Position numbers and translations under genes: made by a program
Shown: one piece after another, positions 1 through 8,750 of the stretch
Position numbering within the stretch: the first letter of the stretch is position 1
Layout: the number at the start of each line of letters is the position of its first letter
Source of the DNA: Thermococcus sp. P6
Lineage (GTDB): Archaea > Methanobacteriota_B > Thermococci > Thermococcales > Thermococcaceae
Assembly (NCBI RefSeq): GCF_002214525.1
Contig: NZ_CP015104.1
Location: forward strand, 248,001 to 312,000
Reading direction: 5' to 3'
DNA length: 64,000 nucleotides
The notes under the pieces: generated by a model
The model's database searches: none
Told to the model about the DNA's origin: nothing
The model's input: only the letters and a program-made list of their open reading frames with translations

Positions 1-1495
1 TCAGGTGGAGTTCGGTTAGACGGGCCTCGTAGTAGATGGGAACAACAACGTTGTGCCGTCTGGCTTTGTCCATGGGGTAGGCACTAACGTAATCACCAAA
101 CACCAGAAACGTGGAACGGTCATCGTAGTCAATGGGAGTGGCGGTGAAGGCCAGGAAGGAAGCGTTGGGGATGGCCCTTCTGAGGTTCTGGGCCAGTTGC
201 CCGTACTGGCTCCTGTGGGCCTCGTCCGCTATCACGATTACGTTTCGCCTGTCCGTCAGGAATGGGTACTCCTCGTCCTTTGACTTTCGGCCGAACTTCT
301 GGATGGTGGCGAAGATTATTCCACCGGGAGTTTTCTTGATCGCCTCCTGAAGTTCGGTTATGCTTTCCACATGCTCGGCCTCGGTAAAGACGTTCGCAAA
401 GACCTCATAGAGCTGTTCATCGAGCTCTCGCCGGTCGGTAAGGAAGATGAGAAGCGGGTTATTCAGTTCCCTGACCTTAAGAACCTTTTTGGCGTAGAGG
501 AGCATGGTTATGGATTTGCCCGTTCCCTGAGCGTGCCATACTATGCCTATCCGTCTGTCCTCCGGTTTTTCTCCGTGAAGTACTGCTCGCATCGTCCTTT
601 CAACGGCTTTCTTTACGGTGTAAAACTGGTAGTAGGTGGCGATTATCTTCGAGTAACTCTTTCCTCTCCTGTCGTAGACGATGAAGTCCTCCAGATACTC
701 CAGCAGGTGCTCCCTGCGGAAGAGTCCCATTAGCAGTATATCCAGACTGGTGTACTGTTTGCCGTTGTATTCGTAGGCGAGGGCACCGTGCCCCTCGACT
801 TCTATGGGCCTCACATCGTCATCGCTCATAACCCCCTCCCAGACGAAAAAGCGGTCCCAACCGCTGGTGGGGGAGCCGTAGCGGGTTTCGACTCCATCGC
901 TGGCGACCAGTATCTGGGCGTACTGGTAGAGCTGTGGAATGTCCTTCTTCTTGACGTCGTGGTCGTTGAACGCGTCCTTTGCCGTTTGATTGGAGTTATA
1001 ACCCTTGAACTCGAAGATGGCAATCGGGAGCCCGTTTATGAATACCACCATGTCCGGTCTCCTGAAGCGGTCGTTCTCGTAGTAGTACTCGACGGTGAAC
1101 TGGTTGGACACGAGAAACTCGTTGTTATCCGGATTCTGGAAGTCAACGAGCCTTACGAACCTCGTCTTCTCCTCGCCCCCGGTCTTGAAGGTGAGCTTTA
1201 CGCCCTTTGAGAGCATATCGTAGAACAGCATCCCCCTGACGACGAAGTCCGGATGGTCCGGGTTCCTGACCATCTCGTAAACCTTCAAGGCCAGCTCGTC
1301 GGTTAGCCATGGGTTGAGCCGCTTTACGGCCCTCAGGAACCGGTCCCGCAGGATGACGTCACGGTAGGATTCCCTCTCCCCTTCTTCAGGGGTGAGCTCG
1401 GAGCCGTGGACGTAAGCGTAACCCAGCCCCTTTAGAACGTTGATGGCCGTGTCCTCGACCATGTAACCCTCGTTTAGCCTTGCCCCTTCTCCCAT
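1..1495 (-). CDS. hsdR: Type I restriction enzyme R subunit (HsdR), C-terminus cut by window edge
   Basis: This is the ATP-dependent translocase and endonuclease subunit of a type I restriction system. The reading frame is open from the ATG at 1495 to the left edge, so about 498 N-terminal residues are visible. In order they show a PD-(D/E)xK nuclease core (D148, then E162-F-K164), Walker A AQGTGKS at 322-328, a DEAH box at 424-427 and helicase motif FTATP near 450. These motifs are intact, so the visible part looks functional. It is the last gene of the operon hsdM, unknown gene, hsdS, hsdR, with a 58-base gap after hsdS. The stop codon and the C-terminal HsdM-docking part lie outside the window. 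Confidence 0.95.
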   Translation of the reverse strand, partial: MGEGARLNEGYMVEDTAINVLKGLGYAYVHGSELTPEEGERESYRDVILRDRFLRAVKRLNPWLTDELALKVYEMVRNPDHPDFVVRGMLFYDMLSKGVKLTFKTGGEEKTRFVRLVDFQNPDNNEFLVSNQFTVEYYYENDRFRRPDMVVFINGLPIAIFEFKGYNSNQTAKDAFNDHDVKKKDIPQLYQYAQILVASDGVETRYGSPTSGWDRFFVWEGVMSDDDVRPIEVEGHGALAYEYNGKQYTSLDILLMGLFRREHLLEYLEDFIVYDRRGKSYSKIIATYYQFYTVKKAVERTMRAVLHGEKPEDRRIGIVWHAQGTGKSITMLLYAKKVLKVRELNNPLLIFLTDRRELDEQLYEVFANVFTEAEHVESITELQEAIKKTPGGIIFATIQKFGRKSKDEEYPFLTDRRNVIVIADEAHRSQYGQLAQNLRRAIPNASFLAFTATPIDYDDRSTFLVFGDYVSAYPMDKARRHNVVVPIYYEARLTELHL

Positions 1496-1553
1496 TGTAT
1501 CACCTTGACTCTGAAATTCTTTCTTGTTCAACGATGGAGTCTTCTTTTAACAC

Positions 1554-2771
1554 TCATACCTCCTCCACCCTCAGCCTTCCAAACACCAGCTGTGGAAGGA
1601 GCGCGTCGCGAATCTTTTTCAGGAGCATTATTTCCCTCTGGTTGAGTAGGATTTTCTGGAAAAGGGGCTCTACGAGGGAGTGGAAGCGCTGGAGGATCGG
1701 TTGTGGTGGGATTGGAAATTTAACTGCTTTGAGATTGTTAATATTTATTCCAGGAACTGCAGTATCAGACGATCCTAACTCAGCAAGTGGAATAAGTTTT
1801 AGATGATGGTAAATATAGAATGTTACTGCTGGATTAGTTCCAGTGGTGTAGAATACAGTATCGATAGGGTAAAACGGCTCCAACATTAAATACACGCTCC
1901 CAACATTTCCTTTTCTACCAATAACTACAGAGGGAGCTGTTGCCAAAAATTGAGTGTGATATCCTATGATGCCACTTGAACCCACAACAGGAAAACGTCC
2001 TTTTTCTCTCTTTGATTTTGGTAATCCTTTTCCGTAGAGGATATCAACAGTTTCTCCTATCGGCTTAACCTCCCATCCCTCCGGAATCTCCATGTCCAGC
2101 TCCTCGCTGTAAACGAACTCCTCATCTTTGAAGGGCTCGAAGTCTATAAACCAGCTCTTGAAAATTGCCATTGCCATCTTTTCCAGAATCTCGTTCTGCC
2201 TTCGTTTGTTCTCGATGAGGTCGTCGAACCATGAAAGAACGGTGGCGATGCGGGTTTGTTCTTCTGGGGATGGGTAAGGAACTAATAACTGCTCTAAAGC
2301 ACTTTTAGGCACTCGCTGTCTTCCGCTTGTGCCTGTCATAGTATACTGTAATCCTTTTCTAACAGAGGGAATTTTCAGAAAATAGAACAGATACAGCTTA
2401 TCAATTTTGTTGTTTTTAGGGAGAATGGAGAAGACTTCTGTTGTAGCCATCCATTTGTAGTTGGTATTGTTTGGAACAATACAGCTTTTTCCATGTTCGA
2501 AGGATGGAGTTATTTTTGCCAATAATAATGAATTGGGAGGAACTTCAACCCCGCTTTTTACATTATCTCGATTTTTCACCTCGAATTTTGGGTATAATCC
2601 ATCTTCGGGAATGTTCTCCATGCTTATAAATCCAATTGGTTTATCTCCGTTATTTTCTGGTTTTTTATTAATAAAAATGACCTCTCCAAGCTTCTTAACC
2701 TCCCAATCCTCCGGTATCTCTCCGATTTCAGTTTTCTTGAACCTGCTTTCCCATCTGAACTTTAGGGCCAT
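1554..2771 (-). CDS. hsdS: Type I restriction-modification specificity subunit (HsdS)
   Basis: A 405-residue DNA-recognition subunit that directs both methylation and cleavage. It has the usual two-half layout: target-recognition domain 1 (about 1-165, with IPEDWEVKKLGEV near the start), a central conserved coiled region (about 170-215, EEQTRIATVLSWFDDLIENK), target-recognition domain 2 (about 225-350, opening with IPEGWEVKPIGE), and a C-terminal coiled region (QREIMLLKKIRDALLPQL). The two recognition domains are clearly richer in A+T than the conserved linkers, as expected if recognition domains are exchanged by recombination. The ATG at 2771 follows GGAGGGG and lies 2 bases after the stop of the upstream unknown gene, which suggests coupled translation. 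The recognition sequence cannot be predicted. Confidence 0.95.
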   Translation of the reverse strand: MALKFRWESRFKKTEIGEIPEDWEVKKLGEVIFINKKPENNGDKPIGFISMENIPEDGLYPKFEVKNRDNVKSGVEVPPNSLLLAKITPSFEHGKSCIVPNNTNYKWMATTEVFSILPKNNKIDKLYLFYFLKIPSVRKGLQYTMTGTSGRQRVPKSALEQLLVPYPSPEEQTRIATVLSWFDDLIENKRRQNEILEKMAMAIFKSWFIDFEPFKDEEFVYSEELDMEIPEGWEVKPIGETVDILYGKGLPKSKREKGRFPVVGSSGIIGYHTQFLATAPSVVIGRKGNVGSVYLMLEPFYPIDTVFYTTGTNPAVTFYIYHHLKLIPLAELGSSDTAVPGININNLKAVKFPIPPQPILQRFHSLVEPLFQKILLNQREIMLLKKIRDALLPQLVFGRLRVEEV

Positions 2772-2773
2772 AC

Positions 2774-4432
2774 TTAATCCCCTCCATATTTGGGGATCAT
2801 GTAAACTGCCAGCACCACTCCTCCGTTATGTGGGATTGGCAGAATATGTATTTTGACGCTTTCGTTTGAAAGTTGTTTATTGGCCCTTTTCTCTATTTCG
2901 GTTATCATGTCATTTTTTAGATGCCGGATTGGGGCAATAGTGGAATCATCTTCTATTCCGTAGGTTATACAGTACCTCCTTGTAGGTCCGTCTAAATATT
3001 TTTTAATAGTAGGGACTAATTTCTTTTCTGTGAATCTAGCGGGCTTTCTGAGGATAGAATCATCCGCAGACTTAAACTCTAAAATGTCTTCCTTTTGCAA
3101 GTTTCCCGGGTGTCTAAATTCATATTTAATTTCTTCTATCAGTATGTCATCCATAATAAACTCGAACATGCTTTTAAGGTGTCCGTTTTTAATATTTTCA
3201 CTGTAAACTTTGCACAATAGATATTCCATTAATAATCTGCCTTTTCTGCTCTGGGCATCTTGGATTTGCATCATAAGGTTATTTGAGAAGTCCAAAATTT
3301 CTTCTGGAACCTCAACTTTATTGTATATTTCCAGATTTCCAAGTTTGAATGGCTCTAATGTAGTTTCTTCTCCCGCGTGCCAGACCCTGATTAACTCTCC
3401 GTTCCCATTGAAAATCGAATTGTATAACTTTATTAAAAAGCCCCTCTTAGGATGTATTCCCGGTCTTGCAGTGGTGCAAAAGCATATTGTGTAATTTGGA
3501 TGTTCTTTTTTGAATAGCCTTTCTTCACTATTTTCGGTGACTTTGTAGAGGTATACCTCATCCTCCGTATACTGGTACCTAATGTTAGAATAGTACGTCA
3601 TCAAATTCGTTTGGGATGGAACAATTTTCATGAATTCCTTTTTATAGGAATTGAGTTTCTCAGTCCAAGCCACGAACATATCGTAGAATTCATTATAGTT
3701 ATATGCTTTATTTCGGACGAACACTTTTGTTATTCTCCCTTCATCTTTTCCAATCTTTATTTTTCCAGTTGTGGAAATGACACCTGTACCAATGAGCTCT
3801 TTTAAGTCATCTTGTTCTATGGGCAATAAAATGGGGAAAGAAAAGGTATCAAGCTCAATGTTGAGTTTTATTGATCCTAATGATTCCCACCCTACTTCCT
3901 CGGGCTCTATTCCCCAGAATTTTGCGTGCCCCTTACTGAGTCGCTTACTATATTCAAAGGCCGCAAAGAGCACATCCTTTTGAGTTCGTTTTATGATATC
4001 TGCTCGTATGATGTTTTTTGGATGCAACACCACTCTAACTGAATATAGTCCCTCCTCAATCTCAGCTAAAGAGGGATCTTTCCGACTATGAACTATTACC
4101 AAAACGTCTTTCATCTGAAGAACTCCAACTATGAACTTGTCTGCCTCTTTTGATTTTGTGTTTAGTGATGCCCTAAATGTATCTATCAGATATTCTACTT
4201 CATCGTCCCTTTTATTGGGATAGGAATCCATTATTTTTTTAATCCACTTCTTTACAGAGCTATTTTCTGGTTCAACATCATTTTCAAAGTCTCTCCATAC
4301 TTCAATTTTCTTCTCCAACGCTCTTAATAAACTGTATATATCTTCCTCCACTGTTACCTCCTTGGAATTGAGAATGTCCTTCGTGCTCTTGCTGGGCTTT
4401 GTTGCAGATTTACTCCAAAAATATATTTTCAT
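2774..4432 (-). CDS. Unknown protein inserted between hsdM and hsdS; possible Schlafen/AlbA_2-like C-terminus
   Basis: A 552-residue protein that is not a standard type I subunit. It lies 12 bases after hsdM and 2 bases before hsdS, with its own GAGGGG ribosome site, so it is co-transcribed with the system. There is no signal peptide or membrane segment. About 1-440 are unrecognised, with alternating beta and charged helical stretches. The C-terminal ~104 residues (LEFK at 451-454, then YCITYGIEDDSTIAPI, then GGVVLAVYMIP) resemble the AlbA_2/Schlafen fold, in which E-x-K can be part of a nuclease site; this match is an inference by eye. Base composition is much richer in A+T than neighbours: the 60 bases from 3181 contain 17 G or C. 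It may be a recently acquired defence or anti-restriction-response partner, comparable in position to PrrC in other hsd loci. Confidence 0.8.
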   Translation of the reverse strand: MKIYFWSKSATKPSKSTKDILNSKEVTVEEDIYSLLRALEKKIEVWRDFENDVEPENSSVKKWIKKIMDSYPNKRDDEVEYLIDTFRASLNTKSKEADKFIVGVLQMKDVLVIVHSRKDPSLAEIEEGLYSVRVVLHPKNIIRADIIKRTQKDVLFAAFEYSKRLSKGHAKFWGIEPEEVGWESLGSIKLNIELDTFSFPILLPIEQDDLKELIGTGVISTTGKIKIGKDEGRITKVFVRNKAYNYNEFYDMFVAWTEKLNSYKKEFMKIVPSQTNLMTYYSNIRYQYTEDEVYLYKVTENSEERLFKKEHPNYTICFCTTARPGIHPKRGFLIKLYNSIFNGNGELIRVWHAGEETTLEPFKLGNLEIYNKVEVPEEILDFSNNLMMQIQDAQSRKGRLLMEYLLCKVYSENIKNGHLKSMFEFIMDDILIEEIKYEFRHPGNLQKEDILEFKSADDSILRKPARFTEKKLVPTIKKYLDGPTRRYCITYGIEDDSTIAPIRHLKNDMITEIEKRANKQLSNESVKIHILPIPHNGGVVLAVYMIPKYGGD

Positions 4433-4444
4433 AGTCCATCCCCT

Positions 4445-6115
4445 CTAAATTTTCCACCCTAACGCCTCCATAACCTCCCTGATCTTTCCCGTCAGCTCTT
4501 CCTCCTCCCTGAGCAGCTTCCCCAGCTCTTCGCTGTACTCCCTCATCTTCTCATCAAAGGTTCTCCTGTCGTCGAACTCCAGTTTAACCCCGACGTACCT
4601 TCCGGGTGTTAGAGCGTACCCGTTGGCCGCTATCTCCTCGATGGTGGCGACTTTCGCAAAGCCCGTCTCGTCTATCTCGTCGAGCCTTCCTTCCTCAAAG
4701 AGTTTGAACTTATCGACGACCTTTTTGATGTGCTCGTCCGTCATCACGTTCTGCCGTCTGGAAACCTGAACGTAGAGGTCCTTCGCGTTGATGAAAAGCA
4801 CTTTCCCCTTCATGTGCTTGGGCTTCTCCTTCCTTATGAACCACAGGGACACCGGGAGTGAGACGTTGTAGAACAGCTTCTGAGGCGCGGCCACTATCCC
4901 GTAGATAAGGTCGTTCTCGATTATGGCCTTCCTTATCTCACCCTCAACCCTTCCACCGGTAAGGGCTCCGTTGGCCATGACGAAGCCGGCTTTTCCCGTG
5001 GGCGCGGTGTGATGGATGAAATGGAGTATCCACATGTAGTTGGCGTTGTTGTTAGGGGGCACCGGGAGCCTCTTTCCTCCAAGCCTGAGCCTTGGATCGT
5101 CCGGCCTTATCCTGTCGGCCCCCCACTCACTGTCGTTGAAGGGCGGGTTGGCCACGACGTAGTCAAAGGTCATACCGGCGAATTTATCATCGTGGTAGGA
5201 GTCCCCTATTCTGATGTCCCCCTCGGCACCGCGGATTAGGAGGTTCATCTTCGTGAGCCTGTACGCCATCGGGTCGGAGTCCTGACCGTGTATCGATAAC
5301 GTCAGGGGATCAATGCCGTCGCGCTCGAGCTTCTCAAGGGCCGAGACGAAAAAGCCACCGCTTCCGCAGGCCGGGTCGAGGATGGTTCCTCCCTTCACGT
5401 CGAGGACCTCGACTATTAACCGTGTGAGGGAGCGGGGCGTGTAGAATTTGCCCCCGAGCTTGCCCTCAACCTCCGTGAACTTTCCGAGGAAGTACTCGTA
5501 GATACGACCGAAGATGTCCTTAGCTTTATGGTCGTAGCCGAAATCAATCTCGGAAAACTTGTTGATGAGGTAGGTGTAATCGTGGTGGTCAAGGGGGGAC
5601 TGAGTGTATATCTTCGGAATGACGTTCTTCAACCTGTCGGGGTACTTGTTCTCCAGCACCTCAATGGCGTTATCGATGAGCTCGGCGATGTTCGGCTGGC
5701 TCGCGTTCTTGACCAGATAATCCCATCGGGCCTCGACCGGAATGTAAAGGGCACCTCCGGAAAGGTAGAAGTCCTCATCCTCCAGCATCCGCTCCCGGAG
5801 GTCTTGATCGGGGATGTATAACTCACTTGAAGGGTCGGACATTAACTTCTTCAGCTCTTCCCTCCGCTCATAGAAGCTATAGCTAAGGGCACGGAGGAAT
5901 ATCAACCCCAGAACGACGTATTTATACTGATGAACCTCCATCTTCTTCCTGAGTTTATCCGCCACCTTCCATAGACGGTTTTCGAATTCCGGCGTCAGCT
6001 CGGTTTCAACTTTTGGAGCCTTTTTCTCGGCGTGCCTCTTTGGTTTTCTACCCCTCCTTTTCTTTTCAGCTTTTTGAGTGGGACCTTTTCGCAGGTACTC
6101 ATCGATAGTTGGCAT
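4445..6115 (-). CDS. hsdM: Type I restriction-modification DNA methyltransferase subunit (HsdM)
   Basis: A 556-residue N6-adenine DNA methyltransferase that works with HsdS and uses S-adenosylmethionine. Residues about 10-40 are a lysine/arginine-rich tail, followed by an N-terminal helical HsdM_N region (about 45-190). The Rossmann methylase domain has motif I DPACGSGGF at 247-255 and the catalytic N6-adenine motif IV NPPF at 323-326. The C-terminus is a charged helix that likely contacts HsdS. The ATG at 6115 is preceded by GGGAGGGG. It is the promoter-proximal gene of the operon; a weak TATA-like element (AGCTATTAAGG on the minus strand, about 6153-6163) lies upstream. Composition is GC-rich like the host, unlike the next gene. 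Confidence 0.96.
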   Translation of the reverse strand: MPTIDEYLRKGPTQKAEKKRRGRKPKRHAEKKAPKVETELTPEFENRLWKVADKLRKKMEVHQYKYVVLGLIFLRALSYSFYERREELKKLMSDPSSELYIPDQDLRERMLEDEDFYLSGGALYIPVEARWDYLVKNASQPNIAELIDNAIEVLENKYPDRLKNVIPKIYTQSPLDHHDYTYLINKFSEIDFGYDHKAKDIFGRIYEYFLGKFTEVEGKLGGKFYTPRSLTRLIVEVLDVKGGTILDPACGSGGFFVSALEKLERDGIDPLTLSIHGQDSDPMAYRLTKMNLLIRGAEGDIRIGDSYHDDKFAGMTFDYVVANPPFNDSEWGADRIRPDDPRLRLGGKRLPVPPNNNANYMWILHFIHHTAPTGKAGFVMANGALTGGRVEGEIRKAIIENDLIYGIVAAPQKLFYNVSLPVSLWFIRKEKPKHMKGKVLFINAKDLYVQVSRRQNVMTDEHIKKVVDKFKLFEEGRLDEIDETGFAKVATIEEIAANGYALTPGRYVGVKLEFDDRRTFDEKMREYSEELGKLLREEEELTGKIREVMEALGWKI

Positions 6116-6152
6116 TCTCTACCCCTCCCAATGTGTAATCTGGAGCACTCAC

Positions 6153-6222
6153 CTTAATAGCTTTTCGTACCCCAGTGCGTTCGGGTTCGTTGAAGCTGGC
6201 CTTAATGCTTCGCTCATACGTG
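6153..6222. repeat. Imperfect direct repeat upstream of hsdM
   Basis: The segment CCTTAATAGCTTTTCGTAC (from 6152) is partly repeated as CCTTAATGCTTCGCTCATAC (from 6200). AATCTGGAG flanks both copies (6137 and 6213). The first copy overlaps the presumed hsdM promoter. It could be a remnant of a duplication or an insertion scar, or a regulator binding pair. Nothing else is visible in 6116-6345. Confidence 0.4.
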
Positions 6223-6345
6223 CAATCTGGAGAAGACGGCCGTACTTCCTCAGGACCTTAGAGGAAAGGGATTTGGAGGACTATAAGGCCCTTTATAGAC
6301 TTTTAAAAGCCATTAAAATGTGCAAACAAGCCCGGAAGCGAATTA

Positions 6346-6423
6346 TGGTGCGGTGGCCGGGATTCGAACCCGGGTTACCGGCTTGGAAGGCCGGTGTCCT
6401 GGACCAGGCTAGACTACCACCGC
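6346..6423 (-). tRNA. tRNA-Gly (anticodon TCC)
   Basis: Read on the minus strand, this folds as a complete tRNA: acceptor GCGGTGG pairs with CCACCGC, the anticodon stem CCGGC/GCCGG encloses loop CTTCCAA (anticodon TCC), the T arm is CCGGG-TTCGAAT-CCCGG, the discriminator is A and the 3' CCA is encoded. It lies 8 bases after tRNA-Phe and is probably co-transcribed from the TATA box near 6540. Confidence 0.95.
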
Positions 6424-6431
6424 CCGAGAAG

Positions 6432-6508
6432 TGGTGGGGCGAGGGGGATTTGAACCCCCGACACCCGGATCTTCAGTCCGGCGCTCTCCCAGGCTGAGCT
6501 ACCGCCCC
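6432..6508 (-). tRNA. tRNA-Phe (anticodon GAA)
   Basis: Minus-strand cloverleaf with acceptor GGGGCGG paired to TCGCCCC (one G-T pair), anticodon stem CCGGA/TCCGG with loop CTGAAGA (anticodon GAA), T arm GGGGG-TTCAAAT-CCCCC, discriminator A and encoded CCA. It is the first gene of a two-tRNA unit. Confidence 0.95.
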
Positions 6509-6536
6509 ACGCCCAATGGATAGGGTACGCGGGCAA

Positions 6537-6544
6537 TTTATAAA
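6537..6544 (-). promoter_or_regulatory. TATA box of the tRNA-Phe/tRNA-Gly unit
   Basis: TTTATAAA on the minus strand lies about 30 bases upstream of the tRNA-Phe 5' end, matching archaeal TATA spacing. The same stretch is the only A+T-rich block between the tRNAs and queC. Confidence 0.7.
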
Positions 6545-6574
6545 TCTTGCGGTAGGCCCCCGGGTTCGGGGACC

Positions 6575-7294
6575 TCATAACTCCGGCTCAACCTCGTAAA
6601 CAGTCCTGTCCTCACCAATGCCCTCCATAAGACCCCTGTGACGCCTCACGCAGCTCTCGCACCGCCCGCAGTGGACCGGCTTCCCGTCAGGAGTGAAACC
6701 CCTCGGCATGTAGCAGGAGTTCGAGTACTCGTATTTTGCATTGAGCTCCTTCAGAAGTTTCGCTATGCCCCTCTTGTCGAGGTCTATGAGTGGGGCGACA
6801 ACCCTGACTTCCGCCATCGTGCCGTAGCGGAGCATCTCGTTCATCCTCTCGACGAACTCCCGGGTATTATCTGGAAAGGTGGAACCTTCCTCGGCGTTGA
6901 AACCGGCTATTATATCCCCCCCACCGAGGGCATCGAGAAGGGATGCGGCTGTGGCTATGAGCACGACGTTTCTGGCCGGAACCCAGACGCTCTTTGCCGT
7001 TTCCTTTGCCCTCCCGGTCTCTTCAAGCTCCTGGGCGGTAACCGTGGGAGTTTCCCCACCGACGAGCGTCGTCCCCCTGAGCTTTGAAAACTCCTCGAGG
7101 AAGTCGAGCCTGACGATTTTCAGGGGGACGCCGAGTTCCTTTGAGAAGAACTCCGCCACCCTGTTGGTGACCTTTTCCTCGTTGCTCCCGTAGTTCGCCG
7201 TGAGCATGATAACCTCGTCGTATTCCCTTTTGGCCCAGTAGAGGCAGGCCGTTGAGTCAAGTCCGCCGGAAAAAAGAACCACGGCACGCTTCAT
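6575..7294 (-). CDS. queC: 7-cyano-7-deazaguanine synthase (QueC)
   Basis: A 239-residue ATP-dependent enzyme that converts 7-carboxy-7-deazaguanine to preQ0, the precursor of archaeosine in archaeal tRNA. The PP-loop ATP pyrophosphatase motif SGGLDS is at 9-14. The C-terminal zinc site is intact (CYMP, then HCGRCESC near 210). Length is normal for the family. The ATG at 7294 follows GGAGGGTGG. It lies 21 bases downstream of pyrD on the same strand and may share its transcript. Confidence 0.95.
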   Translation of the reverse strand: MKRAVVLFSGGLDSTACLYWAKREYDEVIMLTANYGSNEEKVTNRVAEFFSKELGVPLKIVRLDFLEEFSKLRGTTLVGGETPTVTAQELEETGRAKETAKSVWVPARNVVLIATAASLLDALGGGDIIAGFNAEEGSTFPDNTREFVERMNEMLRYGTMAEVRVVAPLIDLDKRGIAKLLKELNAKYEYSNSCYMPRGFTPDGKPVHCGRCESCVRRHRGLMEGIGEDRTVYEVEPEL

Positions 7295-7315
7295 CTTCCA
7301 CCCTCCTTTTCTCCG

Positions 7316-8221
7316 TTATACTTCAAGGGCCAGCCCGATTATATCCTTAACGCTCGAAAAGCCCTCGCTCTCGAGGTAGGCTTCGATGCCCGCGTTTATC
7401 TCCCGGAACACCCCCCAGCCCCTGAGCCAGATGGCCGTTCCGATCTCCAGAGCCGAGGCGCCCGCCAGCAGGAACTCAACGGCATCCTGCCACGTCGTTA
7501 TCCCGCCCATCCCTATGACCGGAACGTCCAGAACCCTCGCGAGGTCATAGACGGCCCTCAAAGCCACGGGCTTTACCCCGGGTCCCGAGTAGCCCCCAAC
7601 GCGGTTGCTGAGGACGGGCTTTTTTGCGTAGACGTCTATGGCCACCGCTTTCAGGGTGTTTATGGCCGAGACGGCATCTGCCCCGCCCCTTTCCGCGGCA
7701 AGCCCCAGCTTCGTTATGTCGTCCGTGTTCGGGGTGAGCTTCGCTATGACGGGTTTATCCGTCACGTCTTTAACAGCTCTGACCACCTCGTAGACGTTCT
7801 CCGGTTTCTGGCCGATTTCCATACCGTAGCCCTTTGCATGGGGGCAGCTTAGATTGAGCTCAAAGGCGTCTCCAGCATCGCTCAGTTTCTCCGCTAAGAA
7901 GGCGAACTCCTCGCTGCTTCCCCCGAAGATCGAGACCACAACCGGGAAGTCGAAGGTATAACCCTCCACCATCTCGAGGAAGGCCTTCCAGCCGGGGTTC
8001 GGCAGGCCCATCGCGTTTATCAGGCCGTAGGGAAGCTCGACCACCGTGGGATTGTCGTAGCCGGCCCTCGGTTCCATGCCTATGGATTTCGTTACGACGG
8101 CAGCAGCGCCTTCCTCGTGGGCACGTATCCAGAGATCGGGAGTTCTGTCCGCTATGCCCGACGCGAGGATGAGGGGATTCTCAAGCTCAAGACCCGCAAC
8201 CTTAACCGAGAGTTTCGTCAC
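7316..8221 (-). CDS. pyrD: Dihydroorotate dehydrogenase, class 1B-type catalytic subunit (PyrD)
   Basis: A flavin enzyme that oxidises dihydroorotate to orotate in pyrimidine synthesis. About 301 residues form a TIM barrel: substrate loop INAMGLPNPG (about 70), active-site cysteine in NLSCPH (about 126), lysine in AKLTPNTDD, and FMN phosphate motifs GMGGI and GTAIW near the C-terminus. The active-site cysteine places it with class 1A/1B rather than class 2 enzymes. The longer frame would begin at a TTG at 8227; the GTG at 8221 is preferred because GGGGGT sits just upstream of it. No pyrK-like electron-transfer subunit is visible next to it. Confidence 0.93.
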   Translation of the reverse strand: MTKLSVKVAGLELENPLILASGIADRTPDLWIRAHEEGAAAVVTKSIGMEPRAGYDNPTVVELPYGLINAMGLPNPGWKAFLEMVEGYTFDFPVVVSIFGGSSEEFAFLAEKLSDAGDAFELNLSCPHAKGYGMEIGQKPENVYEVVRAVKDVTDKPVIAKLTPNTDDITKLGLAAERGGADAVSAINTLKAVAIDVYAKKPVLSNRVGGYSGPGVKPVALRAVYDLARVLDVPVIGMGGITTWQDAVEFLLAGASALEIGTAIWLRGWGVFREINAGIEAYLESEGFSSVKDIIGLALEV

Positions 8222-8316
8222 TTTCAACCCCCAAGCTAAAAGAGGAAATCCGTTATTAAGATTTTGTCATGTATTATGCTCAGCGCTCCGGCGGGAGCGT
8301 TGAAGGAAATTCTAAT

Positions 8317-8634
8317 GGCGGCGGGCGCGCCCGGGGGTGGGGACCTTCCACCGCTCCCTTCCACCGGGGCTCGCTCACCCCCGCTACCCCACGAGCGCCG
8401 GACGTCCCGCCTACCGCTGCTCCCTTCCGGGCCTGACGGGGTTCGGCGGGCAAAGGGAGTTAGCGGAGCCCTCCAGCTCCGCCCCTCCCACCGCCGGCCC
8501 CGTGGGACGAGGGATCACAGTTGTGCCCCGGCTTCCGGGAACGGCTTCGGGAACCGCCCCCCGGGCTTCGGCCCCGGCATATCGACGGTTTCCGGTTACA
8601 GGGGACGCCGAACCCCCCGGCCTAGCCCGCCGCC
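8317..8634 (-). ncRNA. 7S RNA (signal recognition particle RNA)
   Basis: The minus strand contains the universally conserved SRP S-domain core GTCAGGCCCGGAAGGGAGCA, which binds SRP54. It also has the archaeal 5' region GGGGGGTTCGGCGTCCCC followed by CCGGAAACCGTCGATATGCC. The ends pair: GGCGGCGGGC at the 5' end with GCCCGCCGCC at the 3' end, which sets the limits at about 318 bases. A TATA box at 8656-8663 lies 22-29 bases upstream. Exact ends could shift by a few bases. Confidence 0.95.
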
Positions 8635-8655
8635 GGGTTTATCTTCCCTCCCGGG

Positions 8656-8663
8656 TATATAAA
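8656..8663 (-). promoter_or_regulatory. TATA box of the 7S RNA gene
   Basis: TTTATATA on the minus strand, centred about 26 bases upstream of the inferred 5' end of 7S RNA. Confidence 0.8.
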
Positions 8664-8750
8664 GCTTTGGCATTGAACCAAAGGTTGTTCACCATCGTAT
8701 TGAAAAATTTTCATAAAGAGATGGACAGAGGTATCCACGGGTGACGTAAC

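Noticed and set aside
6078-6497. Plus-strand 139-codon frame
   Set aside because: It runs across the two tRNA genes and the start of hsdM; composition follows those features.
6346-6508. Possible att site (duplicated tRNA 3' end) bounding the restriction island
   Set aside because: I looked for a second copy of the tRNA-Gly or tRNA-Phe 3' end within 1-6345 and saw none; the other island end may be outside the window.
8264-8744. Plus-strand proline/arginine-rich frames
   Set aside because: They lie over the minus-strand 7S RNA, whose structure and TATA box explain the region.
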